Positions 10,734-21,798 of a stretch of DNA of 64,000 bases are shown here, in pieces. Made by a program: the position numbers and the translations under genes. The stretch is from Pegoplata infirma (taxonomy: Eukaryota > Arthropoda > Insecta > Diptera > Anthomyiidae). Location of the stretch: contig OY992536.1 of NCBI GenBank assembly GCA_963921195.1, positions 240,162,023 to 240,226,022 on the forward strand, read 5' to 3'. The notes under the pieces were generated by a model. The model searched no databases. It saw nothing but the letters and a program-made list of their open reading frames with translations, and had not been told where the DNA came from. Every line of letters begins with the position of its first letter. Position 1 is the stretch's first letter.

Positions 10734-12613
10734 GTATACACTAGAGTGGCTCGTTTTTGGGCTTTTCTCTCCGATCAAATTCTAATACCCGCCAAAAGTG
10801 TCGGTCCCCTAAGGGTAACTCACATGCAAAATATCACTCCGATCGGAGTTTATCTTCTGTCTCCACTTTGAGCCTCAAAATTCGGGTTTTCGCAAAAAAG
10901 GACTTTTAAAAAAAAAATAAAAAAAAAATTAAGTTTTTTTATTAAAATAATTAAAAAATTATTTTTGTATAATATTTGATCGTAAATACTTAAATATGAA
11001 ATTTAAAGATTTTACGGCATCATTAACCCGTTGAAACTCGATACCAAAAAAATGACATGATTTTGGGGGCGTTCTCAAAACACCTTTTTTCAAAATTTTA
11101 AAATTTAAAAAAAAAAAAAAAATTAAATATACCATTTTTTCTTTCTGAATTCATAGAGAACACCTTGGAGAAGAAAAATGTAAAATATGGCGGATATCCG
11201 TCGAGCCACTTTTCGGGAATCGCGGAGGGAAGTTAGAGGATTTCAAGGAAATGTTGGTTTTATCAATAATTTGGATTAATAAAATCTTATAAATTTCATT
11301 TTTGTGCAAGTTAACGGGTTTTTAGTGTCGTGGCATTCTTTTATATAACTTTAAGTCTGTCATGAAATCTTACTGATCTAGGACGTCTTAAACCCTCATT
11401 GGCTTGGGGTAAAAAATTATCCCCGCGGAAAATTTGAAGTTTAGAGCTTAAATTTTGTGCTATAAACAAGTATAAAACGGCTTTTGTGTTTTCTACCCCA
11501 ACTATTATTTCGTATTATTATATTATCTTTAAAAAAAATCGTTAACCCTTCTTGGTAGGGGGTCAAAAATGACCCATTCAATGAAAAATATATATTTTGT
11601 TGATATAAAAAAATTCAAGCACTATGCCTAAAAGTTTTGTCGGGGTCATTTTTGACCCCTGGCCAATGTGGGTTAAAGATATCTTAAATATGAGAGATTT
11701 AAGGGCTGATTTAAAGTTATCTAATAGATTGCCATAAATTAATTTTATATGAAAAAATATATACTTTTTATTGAATGGGTCATTTTTGACCTCCTACCAA
11801 GATGGGTTAACGATTTTTTTAAAGATAATATATTAGTACAAAATAATAGTTGGGATAAAAAACATAAAACCCGTTTTATACTTGTTTATAGCACAAAATT
11901 TAAGCTCTAAACTTCAAATATTCCGCGGGGGTCATTTTTACCCCCAGCCAATGTGGGGTTAAGACGTCCTAGATCTGTAAGATTTCATGACAGACTAAAA
12001 GTTATATAATAGAATGCCACGACACCAAAAAACCGTTAATTTGCACAAAAATGAAATTTATAAGATTTTATTAATCCAAATTATTGATAAAACTAACATT
12101 TCCTTGAAATCCGCTAACATCCCCCCACGATTCCCGAAAAGTGGCTCCACGGATATCGGCCATATTTCACATTTTTCTTTTCCAAGGTGTTCTCTATGCA
12201 TTCAGAAAGAAAAAATGGTATTTTAAAATTTTTTTTAATAAAATTTTCAAATTTTGAGAAAAGGTGTTTTGAGAACGTCCCCAAAATCATGCCATTTTTT
12301 TGGTATCGAGTTTGAACGGGTTAATGATACCGTAAAATCTTTAAACTTCATATTTAAGTATTTACGATCAAATATTATACAAAAATAATTTTTTAATTAT
12401 TTTAATAAAAAAACTTTTATTTTTTTTTATTTTTTTTAACAAAGTCCTTTTTTGCGAAAACCCGAATTTTGAGGCTCAAAGTGGAGACAGAAGATAAACT
12501 CCGATCGGAGTGATATTTTGCATGTGAGTTACCCTTAGGGGACCGACACTTTTGGCGGGTATTAGAATTTGATCAGAGAGAAAAGCCCAAAAACGAGCCA
12601 CCCTAGTATACAC
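10734..12613. mobile_element. 1.86-kb near-palindromic hAT-type foldback element
   Basis: The element is 10742-12605. It starts TAGAGTGGCTCGTTTTTGGG and ends with the inverse (CCCAAAAACGAGCCACCCTA). It is flanked by a perfect 8-bp duplication, GTATACAC (10734-10741 and 12606-12613). Both arms run to near the centre (about 11650-11720): GGTCCCCTAAGGGTAACTCA versus TGAGTTACCCTTAGGGGACC, AAACCCGAATTTTGAGGC versus GCCTCAAAATTCGGGTTT, and GCCAATGTGGG pairs near the middle. Further dyads such as GGTCAAAAATGACC lie in the centre. There is no transposase. TIR start and duplication length are hAT-like. A transcript through it could fold into a hairpin of about 0.9 kb. Confidence 0.85.
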
Positions 12614-12624
12614 TATTTGCTACT

Positions 12625-13150
12625 AAAAAGTGGAGTCTCCCTGGTGTCACCCTCCGATCTTCATGAAATTTGGCTATGTTGCTTAGAACGAAAATTAATT
12701 CGACACGTGTACTTTTTTTCGGCCCAAACACATTTTAGAGGGGGTCGATTTGTATGGGCGGAAGTTGGCCTTTATCAGGTTTCTACAATTTACACCTTTT
12801 AACTCAAAAGACATGTTTAGTATCAGATTAAGGGTATTTAAATACCTATCTCGTGATGCTAATAACGTGCCTAACAAATTTAATATTTTTCGACTTATTA
12901 ACAAATGGCCTAAAATTTTGGTATTTTACTCAATATGAAGAAAAGTTGTGCATGTTTGGACATGTTCTTTGCACACGAATATAGGTTTTCCAAAAAGCTT
13001 TCAAAGAACTTTGGTATATAACATGAATAGGTTTCTTTGCATAATAAAGGAGATAAACGCAAAAAACCGAAAAATTGTCGTTTCTTCCCACCTCATTTAC
13101 ATCCCCTAAATATGAATTTGGCCTGCTAAAAAAATAAGTGTCGCTTTATG
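12625..13150 (-). repeat. Shared repeat block, reversed copies
   Basis: 12635-12900 is the reverse of the block at 485-700 and 6590-6775: CCTGGTGTCACCCTCCGATC, GAAATTTGGCTATGTTG, AAAATTAATTCGACACG and so on. 13050-13145 repeats part of it in forward orientation (AAAAAACCGAAAAATTG, GAATTTGGCCTGCTAAAAAAA). This block is normally an interior part of HINE elements here. Not coding. Confidence 0.5.
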
Positions 13151-13230
13151 GGTCAAACTCTTTTTAATTTAAAAAATCTCTACGCTAGGCACCAACGTTT
13201 TTACTACTCTTTCTACAAATTAGAAAAAAC

Positions 13231-13274
13231 AGATCCTAAATTGGTCCAATCGATTTTGGACCAATTTAGGATCT
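13231..13274. repeat. Perfect hairpin, 19-bp stem, 6-nt loop
   Basis: The arm AGATCCTAAATTGGTCCAA (13231-13249) and its exact inverse TTGGACCAATTTAGGATCT (13256-13274) flank the loop TCGATT. No T-run terminator or adjacent gene is evident. It may be the terminus junction of a small foldback or a chance-preserved dyad. Confidence 0.75.
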
Positions 13275-15395
13275 TAACATTAAATTTTGAAGTTATTCTC
13301 ATTTCATTGTACTGGATTGGTAAAAACAAACATTAAGAAAATTGAATTATTTTTTTAATAAATTTAAAATCAGTGCAAAAATGTCAATAACTTCTAAAAT
13401 GTTTTTAACATGGAAAAATGTGCTAATAAAAAAGTAAGATACATTTATTAGCAGAAATTTTTTTTGTGGACATGATTATGACTTCACTAATAAATACTCG
13501 GCTGGAAGAACTTATGAAATATTTTAGGGCGTTTAAAAAAACTAATCTCATAAACTATAAAACTATATTCTAAAACCGAGAGCCACAGGTAACTTTATTA
13601 AAGCCATATTTTTTTGAATCTTTTAGATTTTTCAAAGTGTAACAATTCAAGTCTTACCGTGTAATTTTTCTTTTGTAAGTTTAATTTTATTGTAAGAAAA
13701 ATTTCTTTAAGCTCACTTTTTATGTATAATAAAAACATCATTGAGTTAAAAACTTTAAATGTTGTTTAAATTTTATGTTTATGTTCAAATTTTGCTAAAA
13801 TTATTATTTTTTTTATTATAAATATTTTTTGGTAGTTTGCTATTTTTCTTTATAATTTTCAATATAAATTTTGCTTAGTTTTTTTTGTCTTTAAAAAAAC
13901 CAAAAATAAAAAACAGTTACAAAAATTCCAAAAAAATTTTACAATTTTAAATATTCAATTTCGTTTTTTATATTGTATCAAACTTTTTTGAAAAAAAAAA
14001 TATTATTTTTTTTTACAAAAAAAATTGTTAAATAACAAACGTTTTTTCATAGCACGCTAATTCAAGTTTTTTTCTTAATCAAAGCACTCAGATTTTTGTT
14101 AAATAATTTAAAAAAAAAAAACAACAACATTAAAAAAATCTAACAAAATACAAAATTTTTACATTAATTTTTTTAACAACAAAAACTACATTTTTTTAAT
14201 TAAAAGAAAAAACAAACATAAACTTTTTTTCATAATTACCCCTGACCTCCAAAAAAAAACTCACATTTTACTCAAAATTCATTTAAACAAAAAAATTCAA
14301 AAGAAACCAACCAAAATTTCAAAATCATTTTGGCTAAAACAAAAAACAAATATAATTGTTCATTTCATCAAAAACAAAAATGAAGCAAATGCAACTGGAT
14401 ACTAAAACAATAAAAATTAAACACATTTTCATTAAATTCAATTCAAATTCAACATTTTATACATACAACTGTGTTAATTTCGTTTAAATTGTATTTAAGT
14501 TGCTTACAAATCAAAAACAAACCAAAAAAATAAATGTTTCATTTACTAATTCTCAAGCTTCTATCAAGAAATATTTTCAGTTTATTTTTTTTTTCCATTT
14601 AGATATTTTTTTTTCTTTCTTAAATATTTTTTTATAATTTTTTTTCTCTCTTAAGTTGCTGTAGATTTATAAAAACAAATCTATTATTTTTTTCTGTTTT
14701 TTTTCCATTTTATATAAATTGTAGTTTGAATAATTTTCTTTTAAATAAAAAAAAAAAAAAGAAAATCAACAATTCTGCACTTTAACAAAATATAAGAATA
14801 TTTTTAAAATATTTTAAATTCAGTTAGTTGAATAAAAAACAAAAAAACAAAAAAAACAGGTGTAAGATTATAAACTCTTTATGTGTGCTAGTCTAACAAT
14901 TTAGTTAGTTTTTATATATTTTAACTAAATAAAACAAATCCTCGTCTAGTAGTTTTAATATTAAACCCTGCTAATTGGTAAAAATATAAACCTTTGATAC
15001 CTTTAAGACCTCAATTAGCTAGTGAAGATAAATGTCCTAAAAGTGCAGTTTATTATTATGATTTAATTTATTAATTATTTAGTATTGTTTAATTTAGGGT
15101 TAAACCAGGATTTTATCATTTAAATTTTTTTAATATAAATAATATAAAAAAAATCGTTGTATTATAAAAAAAAAATAATACTAACATTATTAGTATTACT
15201 CATTAGCACTTTAAGAGCTCAAAATTGATGCAATTAACTCGAAAAATATGTAATCAGCATTTTTAAAATTAAAATTATGCATCAAGAAATGAAAAATATG
15301 CAAAAAAATGTAAAAAAATATTGGTATGAAACCAATTCACAGATTTTCGGACACGACCCCCTTTAAATTTGCATATTTTCTGATATGTGTTAGTA
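13275..15395. other. AT-rich intron, nothing recognised
   Basis: Long poly-A and poly-T runs, with no open frame of note and no recognisable repeat boundaries. Confidence 0.5.
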
Positions 15396-15639
15396 CGTAT
15401 TAAACCGTCCGATAAAAAAAATGTTAAACTGTATAGTATACGTTTGAAAGTAGAGACTAAATGTAGTAAAACTGCATTCACAGTTTTTCATTTCGTGATC
15501 CTGTTTCCTTTTGAAAGGACTTCAAAGTTTTAGAGGATTTGATTTTATAAAATATTTTTTTAATTGTTGTTCTTTATTTTTAGTACCAAAAGGTACATAA
15601 AAATAAAATGTATTTATTCGGCCTTTATATATGTATATA

Positions 15640-16062
15640 TATTCGATTAAAGTTTTATTCTAGTTCGAGGTCCAAAAATATTTCTATATATGATGTTGTC
15701 ATAATAGAGTATTTTTAATTTATTACTTTAAAAAAGTTACTCATCTCATAGTATATCTGTACTGATCAGTTTCATCCCCACTTTTTGGAAAACAGATTTC
15801 CGACCTTCATAATAGTATTTCTCATTCAACTTGTGAAATATATCAAATATTATGTCTGGTTTGATGTTTGATTGACCAACAATGATTCTCTAAAATCTGC
15901 TGAAGATTCCTTAGTGGGGATGAAACTGATCAGTACAGATATACTATGAGATGAGTAACTTTTGTAAAGCAATAAATTAAAAATACTCTATTATGACAAT
16001 ATCATATATAGAAATATTTTTGAGCCTCGAACTAGAATAAAACTCTAATCGAATATATATGT
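15640..16062. repeat. Inverted repeat 1 in the foldback element
   Basis: The left arm 15643-15782 (GATTAAAGTTTTATTCTAG, TAGTATATCTGTACTGATCA, GTTTCATCCCCACT) is mirrored at 15914-16060 with few mismatches. A loop of about 130 bp separates the arms. Confidence 0.8.
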
Positions 16063-16079
16063 ATTTTTTTTAATATTTA

Positions 16080-16345
16080 AACTTGTCCTAGAATGCCACT
16101 TGTGATAGCAAATGAAAGAGGAGGATCTCCCCAAATTTTCCTGCTTAATTTTTTGTACATATCAGGAAAACAACCTTATCCTTCAATATCATTCAAAATT
16201 TTCAACGAAATATTTTGAAAAAGTTTTCAAATGACTTTATTCACATTCTTTTATCCTGATATTGCAAAATAAAAAATGGAAAACTTAGGGGAGATAATCC
16301 TTTTTCATTTGCCATCACCAGAGTCAACCTAGGACAAGTACAAAT
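16080..16345. repeat. Inverted repeat 2 in the foldback element
   Basis: ACTTGTCCTAGAATGCCACT...GAGGAGGATCTCCCC on the left pairs imperfectly with GGGGAGATAATCC...CCTAGGACAAGT on the right. Arms are about 85 bp. The arm also occurs alone at 5.7 kb. Confidence 0.7.
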
Positions 16346-16359
16346 ATTTAAGAAATAAA

Positions 16360-17018
16360 AAAGAGTTTATTCTGATTCGAGGCCTTTTCATGTTCCCCAT
16401 TATGAATTAACATAACAAGTACTTATGATAACTCTACTTTCTTTATTAGGATATTCTCCCATTAAATACTCATAGAGTTTCTTGCTTTCAAAAATTTTGG
16501 CAATTTTCAGGAATGAATTGACGATCGTTTCGGAGGTGTTCCAATTCCCCCATCATCAGAATTCTGTAGAAAATTAGGTAATACTGTTAGCATGCAAACA
16601 TCAAATATTCATACTCTAAATAAAAACTGTATTTAACAACTACCGTCGGTAGTATATACAGTAACCAAAAAAACTTGCTTTCAAATTATATTTGGTGTAA
16701 TGCTGGTGGAACTTCGAAAATCATATTTGCTTTCTCACTAAGTTGAGATTATTTAGAGTATGAATATTTGATGTTTGCATGCTAAAAGTATTACCTAATT
16801 TTCTAAAGAATTCTGATGATGGGGGAATTGGAACACCTCCGAAACGATCGTCAATTCATTCCTGAAAATTGCCAAAATTTTTGAAAGCAAGAAACTCTAT
16901 GAGTATTTAATGGGAGAATATCCTAATAAAGAAAGTAGAGTTATCATAAGTACTTGTTATGTTAATTCATAATGGGGAACATGAAAAGGCCTCGAATCAG
17001 AATAAACTCTTTTTCATT
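16360..17018. repeat. Inverted repeat 3, about 260-bp near-identical arms
   Basis: The left arm 16362-16621 (AGAGTTTATTCTGATTCGAG... CCATCATCAGAATTCT... CATGCAAACATCAAATATTC) and right arm 16752-17016 are almost perfectly complementary. A loop of about 130 bp contains AACTACCGTCGGTAGTATA. This is the best conserved hairpin in this cluster, which argues for recent origin. Confidence 0.85.
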
Positions 17019-17253
17019 GCACAATTAAAAGGTCGAATAAATAACTAATTTTTATTATTTAATAAAAATTAAAACACACTTATTTAAGAAATATTTTACA
17101 AAATGTATCCTGTAAAATTTTGAAGTCCTTTTAAAAGGAAACAGGATCATGAAATGAAAAACTTAAAATGCAATTTTACTCCATTTGATCTCTTCTTTCA
17201 GACGTATATCATCCGGTTCATGTTTAATATTGGCTGTCGGACGGTGTAATAGA

Positions 17254-18140
17254 TTACACCGCTCAACAAATCGTAGGGTTTTGGCTTCGGTTTGAAGTTT
17301 CATATAAAATTTTTAAAGATTTTGACTCGCTGATTCCAAATCCGTGCTCCAAATTCTTTCATCACGTCTAGAATTTTATTTATTCGCGGTTGAAAATGCG
17401 AAAAAGAGCGATTTTTCATTTTTTGAAAGCCTGCACAGCAGCCGCTGGGTGGAACAAAAATCTGGTATAAAGCGTGAGAGTAGAATTGAACTATGATCTC
17501 AAAAATATGATCAAAAACATTTTAAGTTGTTGCACTATTATTGGCCAAACATGCATTTTAAAAAAAACACTTCAAAAAAATTTGAAAAAGCACTTTTTTT
17601 AAAAAGCTCTAAAACAAAAAAACCGATGATCAATCTTTACTGCGATGAGCTCAAAATTTAGGCAAAAGTTCATTCTTTCTTATAGACTTTTAAACCCATT
17701 CAAGATATCTTCCGGTGTATAGAAAAAAATAACACAGAAAACTTAAATTTGTAAAATATTTATTTTTTTGGAGTTTTTCTTTGAAAAATATCAAAAAACT
17801 AAGGTAAATTTTACAAAAATGGTAATTTTAACAGTATCATTTTAAAACGCAAGTGTAACCCAATCAAACACAATAATTAGAAAAAAGTTGTGTTCTATAT
17901 TGGAGACTATAGACAAATTATACTTTTGCGCTTATACCAGATTTGTATTCCACTGAATGGCTGCTGTGCATGCTTTCAAATAATGCAAAAAATCTTAATT
18001 TTTTGCATTTTCAACCGTGAATAACTAAAAATATGGTCGTGATGGGAAAATTTGGAGAACAGATTTGGAATCAGGAGATCAAAGTCAACTAAAATTGATG
18101 ATCAGAATTCAAACCGGAAAATGAGTGTTGAGCGGTGTTA
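17254..18140. mobile_element. Harbinger-like foldback element with TTA duplication
   Basis: The element is 17257-18137 between TTA trinucleotides (17254-17256, 18138-18140). The ends are CACCGCTCAACA and TGTTGAGCGGTG. Arms of roughly 330 bp follow (GATTCCAAATC versus GATTTGGAATCA, TTTTCAACCGTGAATAA versus TTATTCGCGGTTGAAAA, GCCTGCACAGCAGCC versus GGCTGCTGTGCATGC). No coding frame. The TWA duplication and GC-rich TIR start suggest PIF/Harbinger mobilisation. Confidence 0.7.
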
Positions 18141-18240
18141 TTTTATTTTTAATACATATTCTAGTTGTTTTGACAACAAATGTAAGTTGTTTTTTTGGCA
18201 CTTAAAATTACTAACATTATTTAATGGTTATTATAACTGA

Positions 18241-19363
18241 CACTTTCGATTGATTTTACTTACATAATTTTCTGAGTGTATTAACACATAAATTAAATTA
18301 GAATTATTTTTGTATTTTTAACATAAATATTGAAATCGTTTTAAAATCGGTCATACGGTTTTCAAGATATTGCCATTTGAAATTTGCATAAACTGGCGGT
18401 TAAAATGGTACGGTCAAGAAATATTTTTTTCTTGAACTTTTAATAAAGCATGAAAGTTCATTTAAGCTTAATTTGAAACAAATGGGATTATTTTAACTCA
18501 GCGCCCTGTAATCAAAAATTTTTTTAATTGTTCAGACGGTTCGCGAGATATTTACATTTAAAATTTTCTAAAATTGCGATCTTTTTCTATTTTTTTAAAT
18601 AAATTTTCATTAACTTTTATTAAGGCATAATATGAAAGTTTTATTTATTTATTTGCAATAACTCTGAAAAAATAATTGTTTTTTGCACAGACGTCTAGTA
18701 TATATTCTCCAAGTATTTTGGCCTCCTAAATAAAAAAACTGTCATCAAATCTTCTTTTCGAGAAGGGCCCATTCCTCAAAATCAATAAAGAGTTCATGCG
18801 AATAAAGACGAATAGACCACTTTTTCGCAAACACGTTTTTTTTACATAAATGATTTTTTTTAGCAGAGCCCTACAATCCTCTGCACAAATTTTGGGAAAA
18901 TTTTTACTTTTTGGTCTAAAAAAATGACTTTATTTTTTGGAACTCAAACTAGAATAATACTCTAATTAAAAATGACATTTTTTTTAAATATGTGTTTTCT
19001 TAACTGGCAGCTCCGTAGCTCAGCCAATTTTCAACCGATTCTTTATATTTTATAAGAGGTAAGACTCATATATTTTAAATAAAACATTGAAAACTCCGTT
19101 TTGAGAAATCAAAGTTATGATTAATTTTTTAAAGCTTTAATATAAGAATATTGACACATTTTCTAATAAAAAAATCACAAAATGAAGTGATGAAGATAAA
19201 AAATTAGTACTTCTTACTCTATTTTTGTATGAGAACACCCGCATATTTTTCTAAATAATTCCAGTTACTAAAAACCACAGTTGAAGCTTAACTTACATCC
19301 CAGAAAAAAAATCCTTAAAAAAATACACCATCAATCAAAGGTTCAACAAAGCGTATGAGTAAT
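18241..19363. repeat. Fragment of the 28-32 kb inverted-repeat family, then AT-rich
   Basis: 18340-18420 (AAAATCGGTCATACGGTTTTC, GATATTGCCATTTGAAATT, ACTGGCGGTTAAAA) matches blocks at 28.2 and 31.3 kb. 18930-18980 carries AACTCAAACTAGAATAATACTC, an end motif like that at 15.6 and 16.0 kb. 18990-19363 shows nothing recognisable. Confidence 0.5.
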
Positions 19364-20155
19364 ATATGGGGAATTCCATGCCAAATCAGAAACATTTTTT
19401 TATTATTCCAAGTTTTTAGTACATTTCACAGCTTCTTCGTGGAAAATTTTTAGATTTGTTTGATTATTAACGCGTTCAAAAGATATCGAATTTCCAAAAA
19501 TTCGAATCTTATTCCTTTGTTCAAACTTTTTTTACGCATAACTTCTTTAAAAAGGGTTCCAAATTTATAAAATGTAATTGTATGTATGGAGACCCCTTAG
19601 GATTTAGAGATAAACTGTTATTTTGTTACTTTGTTTGAAACAAATATTTAAAAGTAAAAATTAATGGAGGTCGGTCTGGCTAATGACCGTTCTTGGAGCA
19701 GTAGATAATTTAAAAATTTGAAAACTGCAATAAAATTTTTAAAATTTGAAAAAAAAAATAGTAATAATCTTAATCGCATGATATCGCTGGGCAAAAATTT
19801 GAGGAATTGGTCGAAGTTTATAATGTTAAAATGTTAAGAAACAAAGAGTACAAGTATTCATAAAAAATAGATTCAATTTAAAGAATTTTTAAGGAAATTT
19901 TTTAAAAATTCATAAAAAAACAAAAAAATAAAAAAAAAATACGGAATTTGGACCATTTTTGAAGAAGTTATGCGAAACAAGCTTCGAGTTTTTGAAAATT
20001 CGATATCTTTTGAACGGGTCATCAAAAGAATATCTGAAAATTTAAAATTTTCGAATGAGTTTTAGAAGGGTACAAAAAACTATAAAAAATTTGGGCAAAT
20101 CTAAAAAAAAAAATTTAAAGTGTTCGATTTGGCATAATATGCCCTATATATTGTT
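19364..20155. mobile_element. Short relative of the 50.5-52.3 kb foldback element
   Basis: The left end TATGGGGAATTCCATGCCAA and right end TTTGGCATAATATGCCCTATA are inverted copies. The arms hold GCTTCTTCGTGGAAAATTTT, CGTTCAAAAGATATCGAATTT and CATAACTTCTTTAAAAA, mirrored at 19960-20060. The interior (GGAGGTCGGTCTGGCTAATGAC, TTGGAGCAGTAGA) matches 51.87-51.92 kb. It is an internally deleted copy of the same family. Non-coding. Confidence 0.7.
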
Positions 20156-20785
20156 TTAATTATATCTCCTATATCAAATATATAATACAACGATTTTTTT
20201 TTTTCAAATATATTGTATCTACATTTTCATTTAAATTTCATGAATATCAAAGAATAAAAAAAAAAAATGCTGATACTTATTTTCAATAAAATTAATTAAA
20301 AAATATTTTTCTTATCTTCTCTTTTTTCTGTCTTTTTTTCTGCTTTAAAAAATGTTTCTCTTTCAAACGTGTTGTTTTTTCTACTATACATACTCTAAAT
20401 GAATTACCAATGTAAAATGGATTGGAAAACTTGATAACTTCAAACAAATAATAAAAAAAAAAACTAAATAACCAACTACAACTTGTTTTATACAATTACA
20501 ACATGTAAAATAATCTAAATGCAAAACTTAAATATAATAAACTCAAAAATAAACTCTTTTTCAAAAAAAATACCAAATGAAACATGACTACAAAAAAAAA
20601 AAAAAAAACATGCACTTGGACACGATTTTCTATGTACTTAATTTTGCAAAAAAAAAAAAAAAAACACCTGCATTTTACTAACTGGACCAAAAACTTAAAA
20701 ACTACTTCTCTACACTCTTAAATACTGATGAAATGTAATGGTAATGTTGTACGCAATTACAACCATATGATGGTGATTGTACTTA
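20156..20785. other. A/T-rich intron, nothing recognised
   Basis: Poly-A runs of 10-19 bases at several places. No gene. Confidence 0.5.
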
Positions 20786-20870
20786 CACTGCTGATGATGT
20801 TCCTGATGCTAATGCTGCTGCTCCTGCTGCTGACGATGATGATGTTGACAATGAATGTATTCGTGTTGTT
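20786..20870 (+). repeat. Imperfect CTG/GAT trinucleotide tract before a small exon
   Basis: An alternating run such as CTGCTGATGATG, GCTGCTGCTCCTGCTGCTG and GATGATGATGTTG lies about 130 bp upstream of the acceptor at 21000. It is more GC-rich than its surroundings. Confidence 0.6.
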
Positions 20871-21000
20871 GTCTTCTTAAAAACTAACTACTTGTACATT
20901 TCGTTGTACCTCGTTCCCTAATGTTATGAATATCTAAATGACCTGTGTATGGTTTGTGGTACTTTGGCATGTTGTGGCATACTAAAAAAAAAAAAAACAG

Positions 21001-21056
21001 GTGGTCCGGATGTTGAAGAGAACACCTCAACGGATATAATCAAGCAACACTTTCAG
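21001..21056 (+). CDS. Gfrl: Gfrl small exon (56 nt)
   Basis: The two opening bases complete the Ser codon left open at 5194. Eighteen full codons follow (GPDVEENTSTDIIKQHFQ), ending phase 0 before donor CAG|GTATGT. The length is not a multiple of three, so skipping would break the frame between the flanking exons; the observed phases 1 and 0 fit both neighbours. It contains an Asn-Thr-Ser sequon and no cysteine, consistent with an acidic extracellular linker just before the first cysteine module. The acceptor is odd: the 14 bases before CAG are A, with no pyrimidine tract. I found no better acceptor nearby. The call rests on phase, donor quality and non-repetitive composition. Confidence 0.65.
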
Positions 21057-21575
21057 GTATGTAAAACCACCCTGAATAAAACTTTAAGAACTTAAGTTTA
21101 AACAAGATGTTTAAAAATATTAACAATCAGTTAAGGGAAGGTATCTCAAGCTAGAGAAATATACATTTCCAATTATGTCAAAGATTTTTTTTAGGGGCCC
21201 TGAAAATTTTTACTTTGAAGAATTTATATAAATTAAAAAATATTTATTTACAAAATCGGATATAACTTATACAACACGGTGAGTCTCAGCGATGTTTAGG
21301 TAGAACTTTAGTGTCGACAAAAATTAAAAAACCCAATTTGATTTCTACATGATTAAATGCCACAAAACTGTAAACAGCGAAATCGTAGCTTGTCGCATTC
21401 GCAAGATACCACGAAATTAGTGTTTTTGTGTTTTGATAATTTTTGACAATAAAGTTTTTAAAATGTCTTCAAAAACTGAGTAAACAGTTTTAATTGTATA
21501 TGTTTAAAGGTCACAAAAACGTTGACATCGAAATCATATCTTCTCAATTTTAAAAGAAAATGCAAAATTCCAAAA

Positions 21576-21798
21576 AAACAAGTAAGAAAATTATAGCCGG
21601 TCAAGACCGACCATATAATACCCTACACCAGAGTTTCCCGGAAAATGGGTCCCAAGTTCAAACATGGACTGATTAGATCTATATTTTGTCAAATCTTTAA
21701 TAAGTGGAAAAAGCACTCACAAATGAAATTTGAGTGGCATATGGGCAATTCCATCATGTCGAACGTGACCGTTGAACAGATTTAAGTTGAAATAAAAG
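21576..21798 (+). mobile_element. HINE-2 terminal fragment
   Basis: AAACAAGTAAGAAAATTATAG, then CGGTCAAGACCGACCATATAA and TACCCTACACCAGAG, GGAAAATGGGTCCCAAGTT. These are the reverse complement of the element end at 36.9-37.4 kb. The hairpin GGTCAAGACC lies near the terminus. It is cut off by the TIR element beginning at 21801. Confidence 0.65.

Larger units (their letters stand above)
15400..17249. mobile_element. Foldback element containing three successive hairpins
   Basis: The outer ends are AACCGTCCGATAAAA (15403) and GGCTGTCGGACGGTG (ends 17246), flanked by TTA and TAA. The outer arms continue inward (TTTTTCATTTCGTGATCCTG at 15486 versus CAGGATCATGAAATGAAAAA at 17142), and TATTCGGCCTTT pairs with AAAGGTCGAATA. 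Inside are three separate inverted repeats, annotated below. A solo end of the same family is at 752-896. No coding frame. Confidence 0.7.
5195..21000 (+). other. Gfrl: Intron of 15.8 kb, phase 1
   Basis: Donor AA|GTATGT at 5195. The acceptor CAG ends at 21000 and is preceded by a run of about 14 A rather than pyrimidines. The intron is filled by HINE copies, hAT-type and Harbinger-type foldbacks and AT-rich sequence, listed separately. No further exon is visible in it. Confidence 0.65.
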
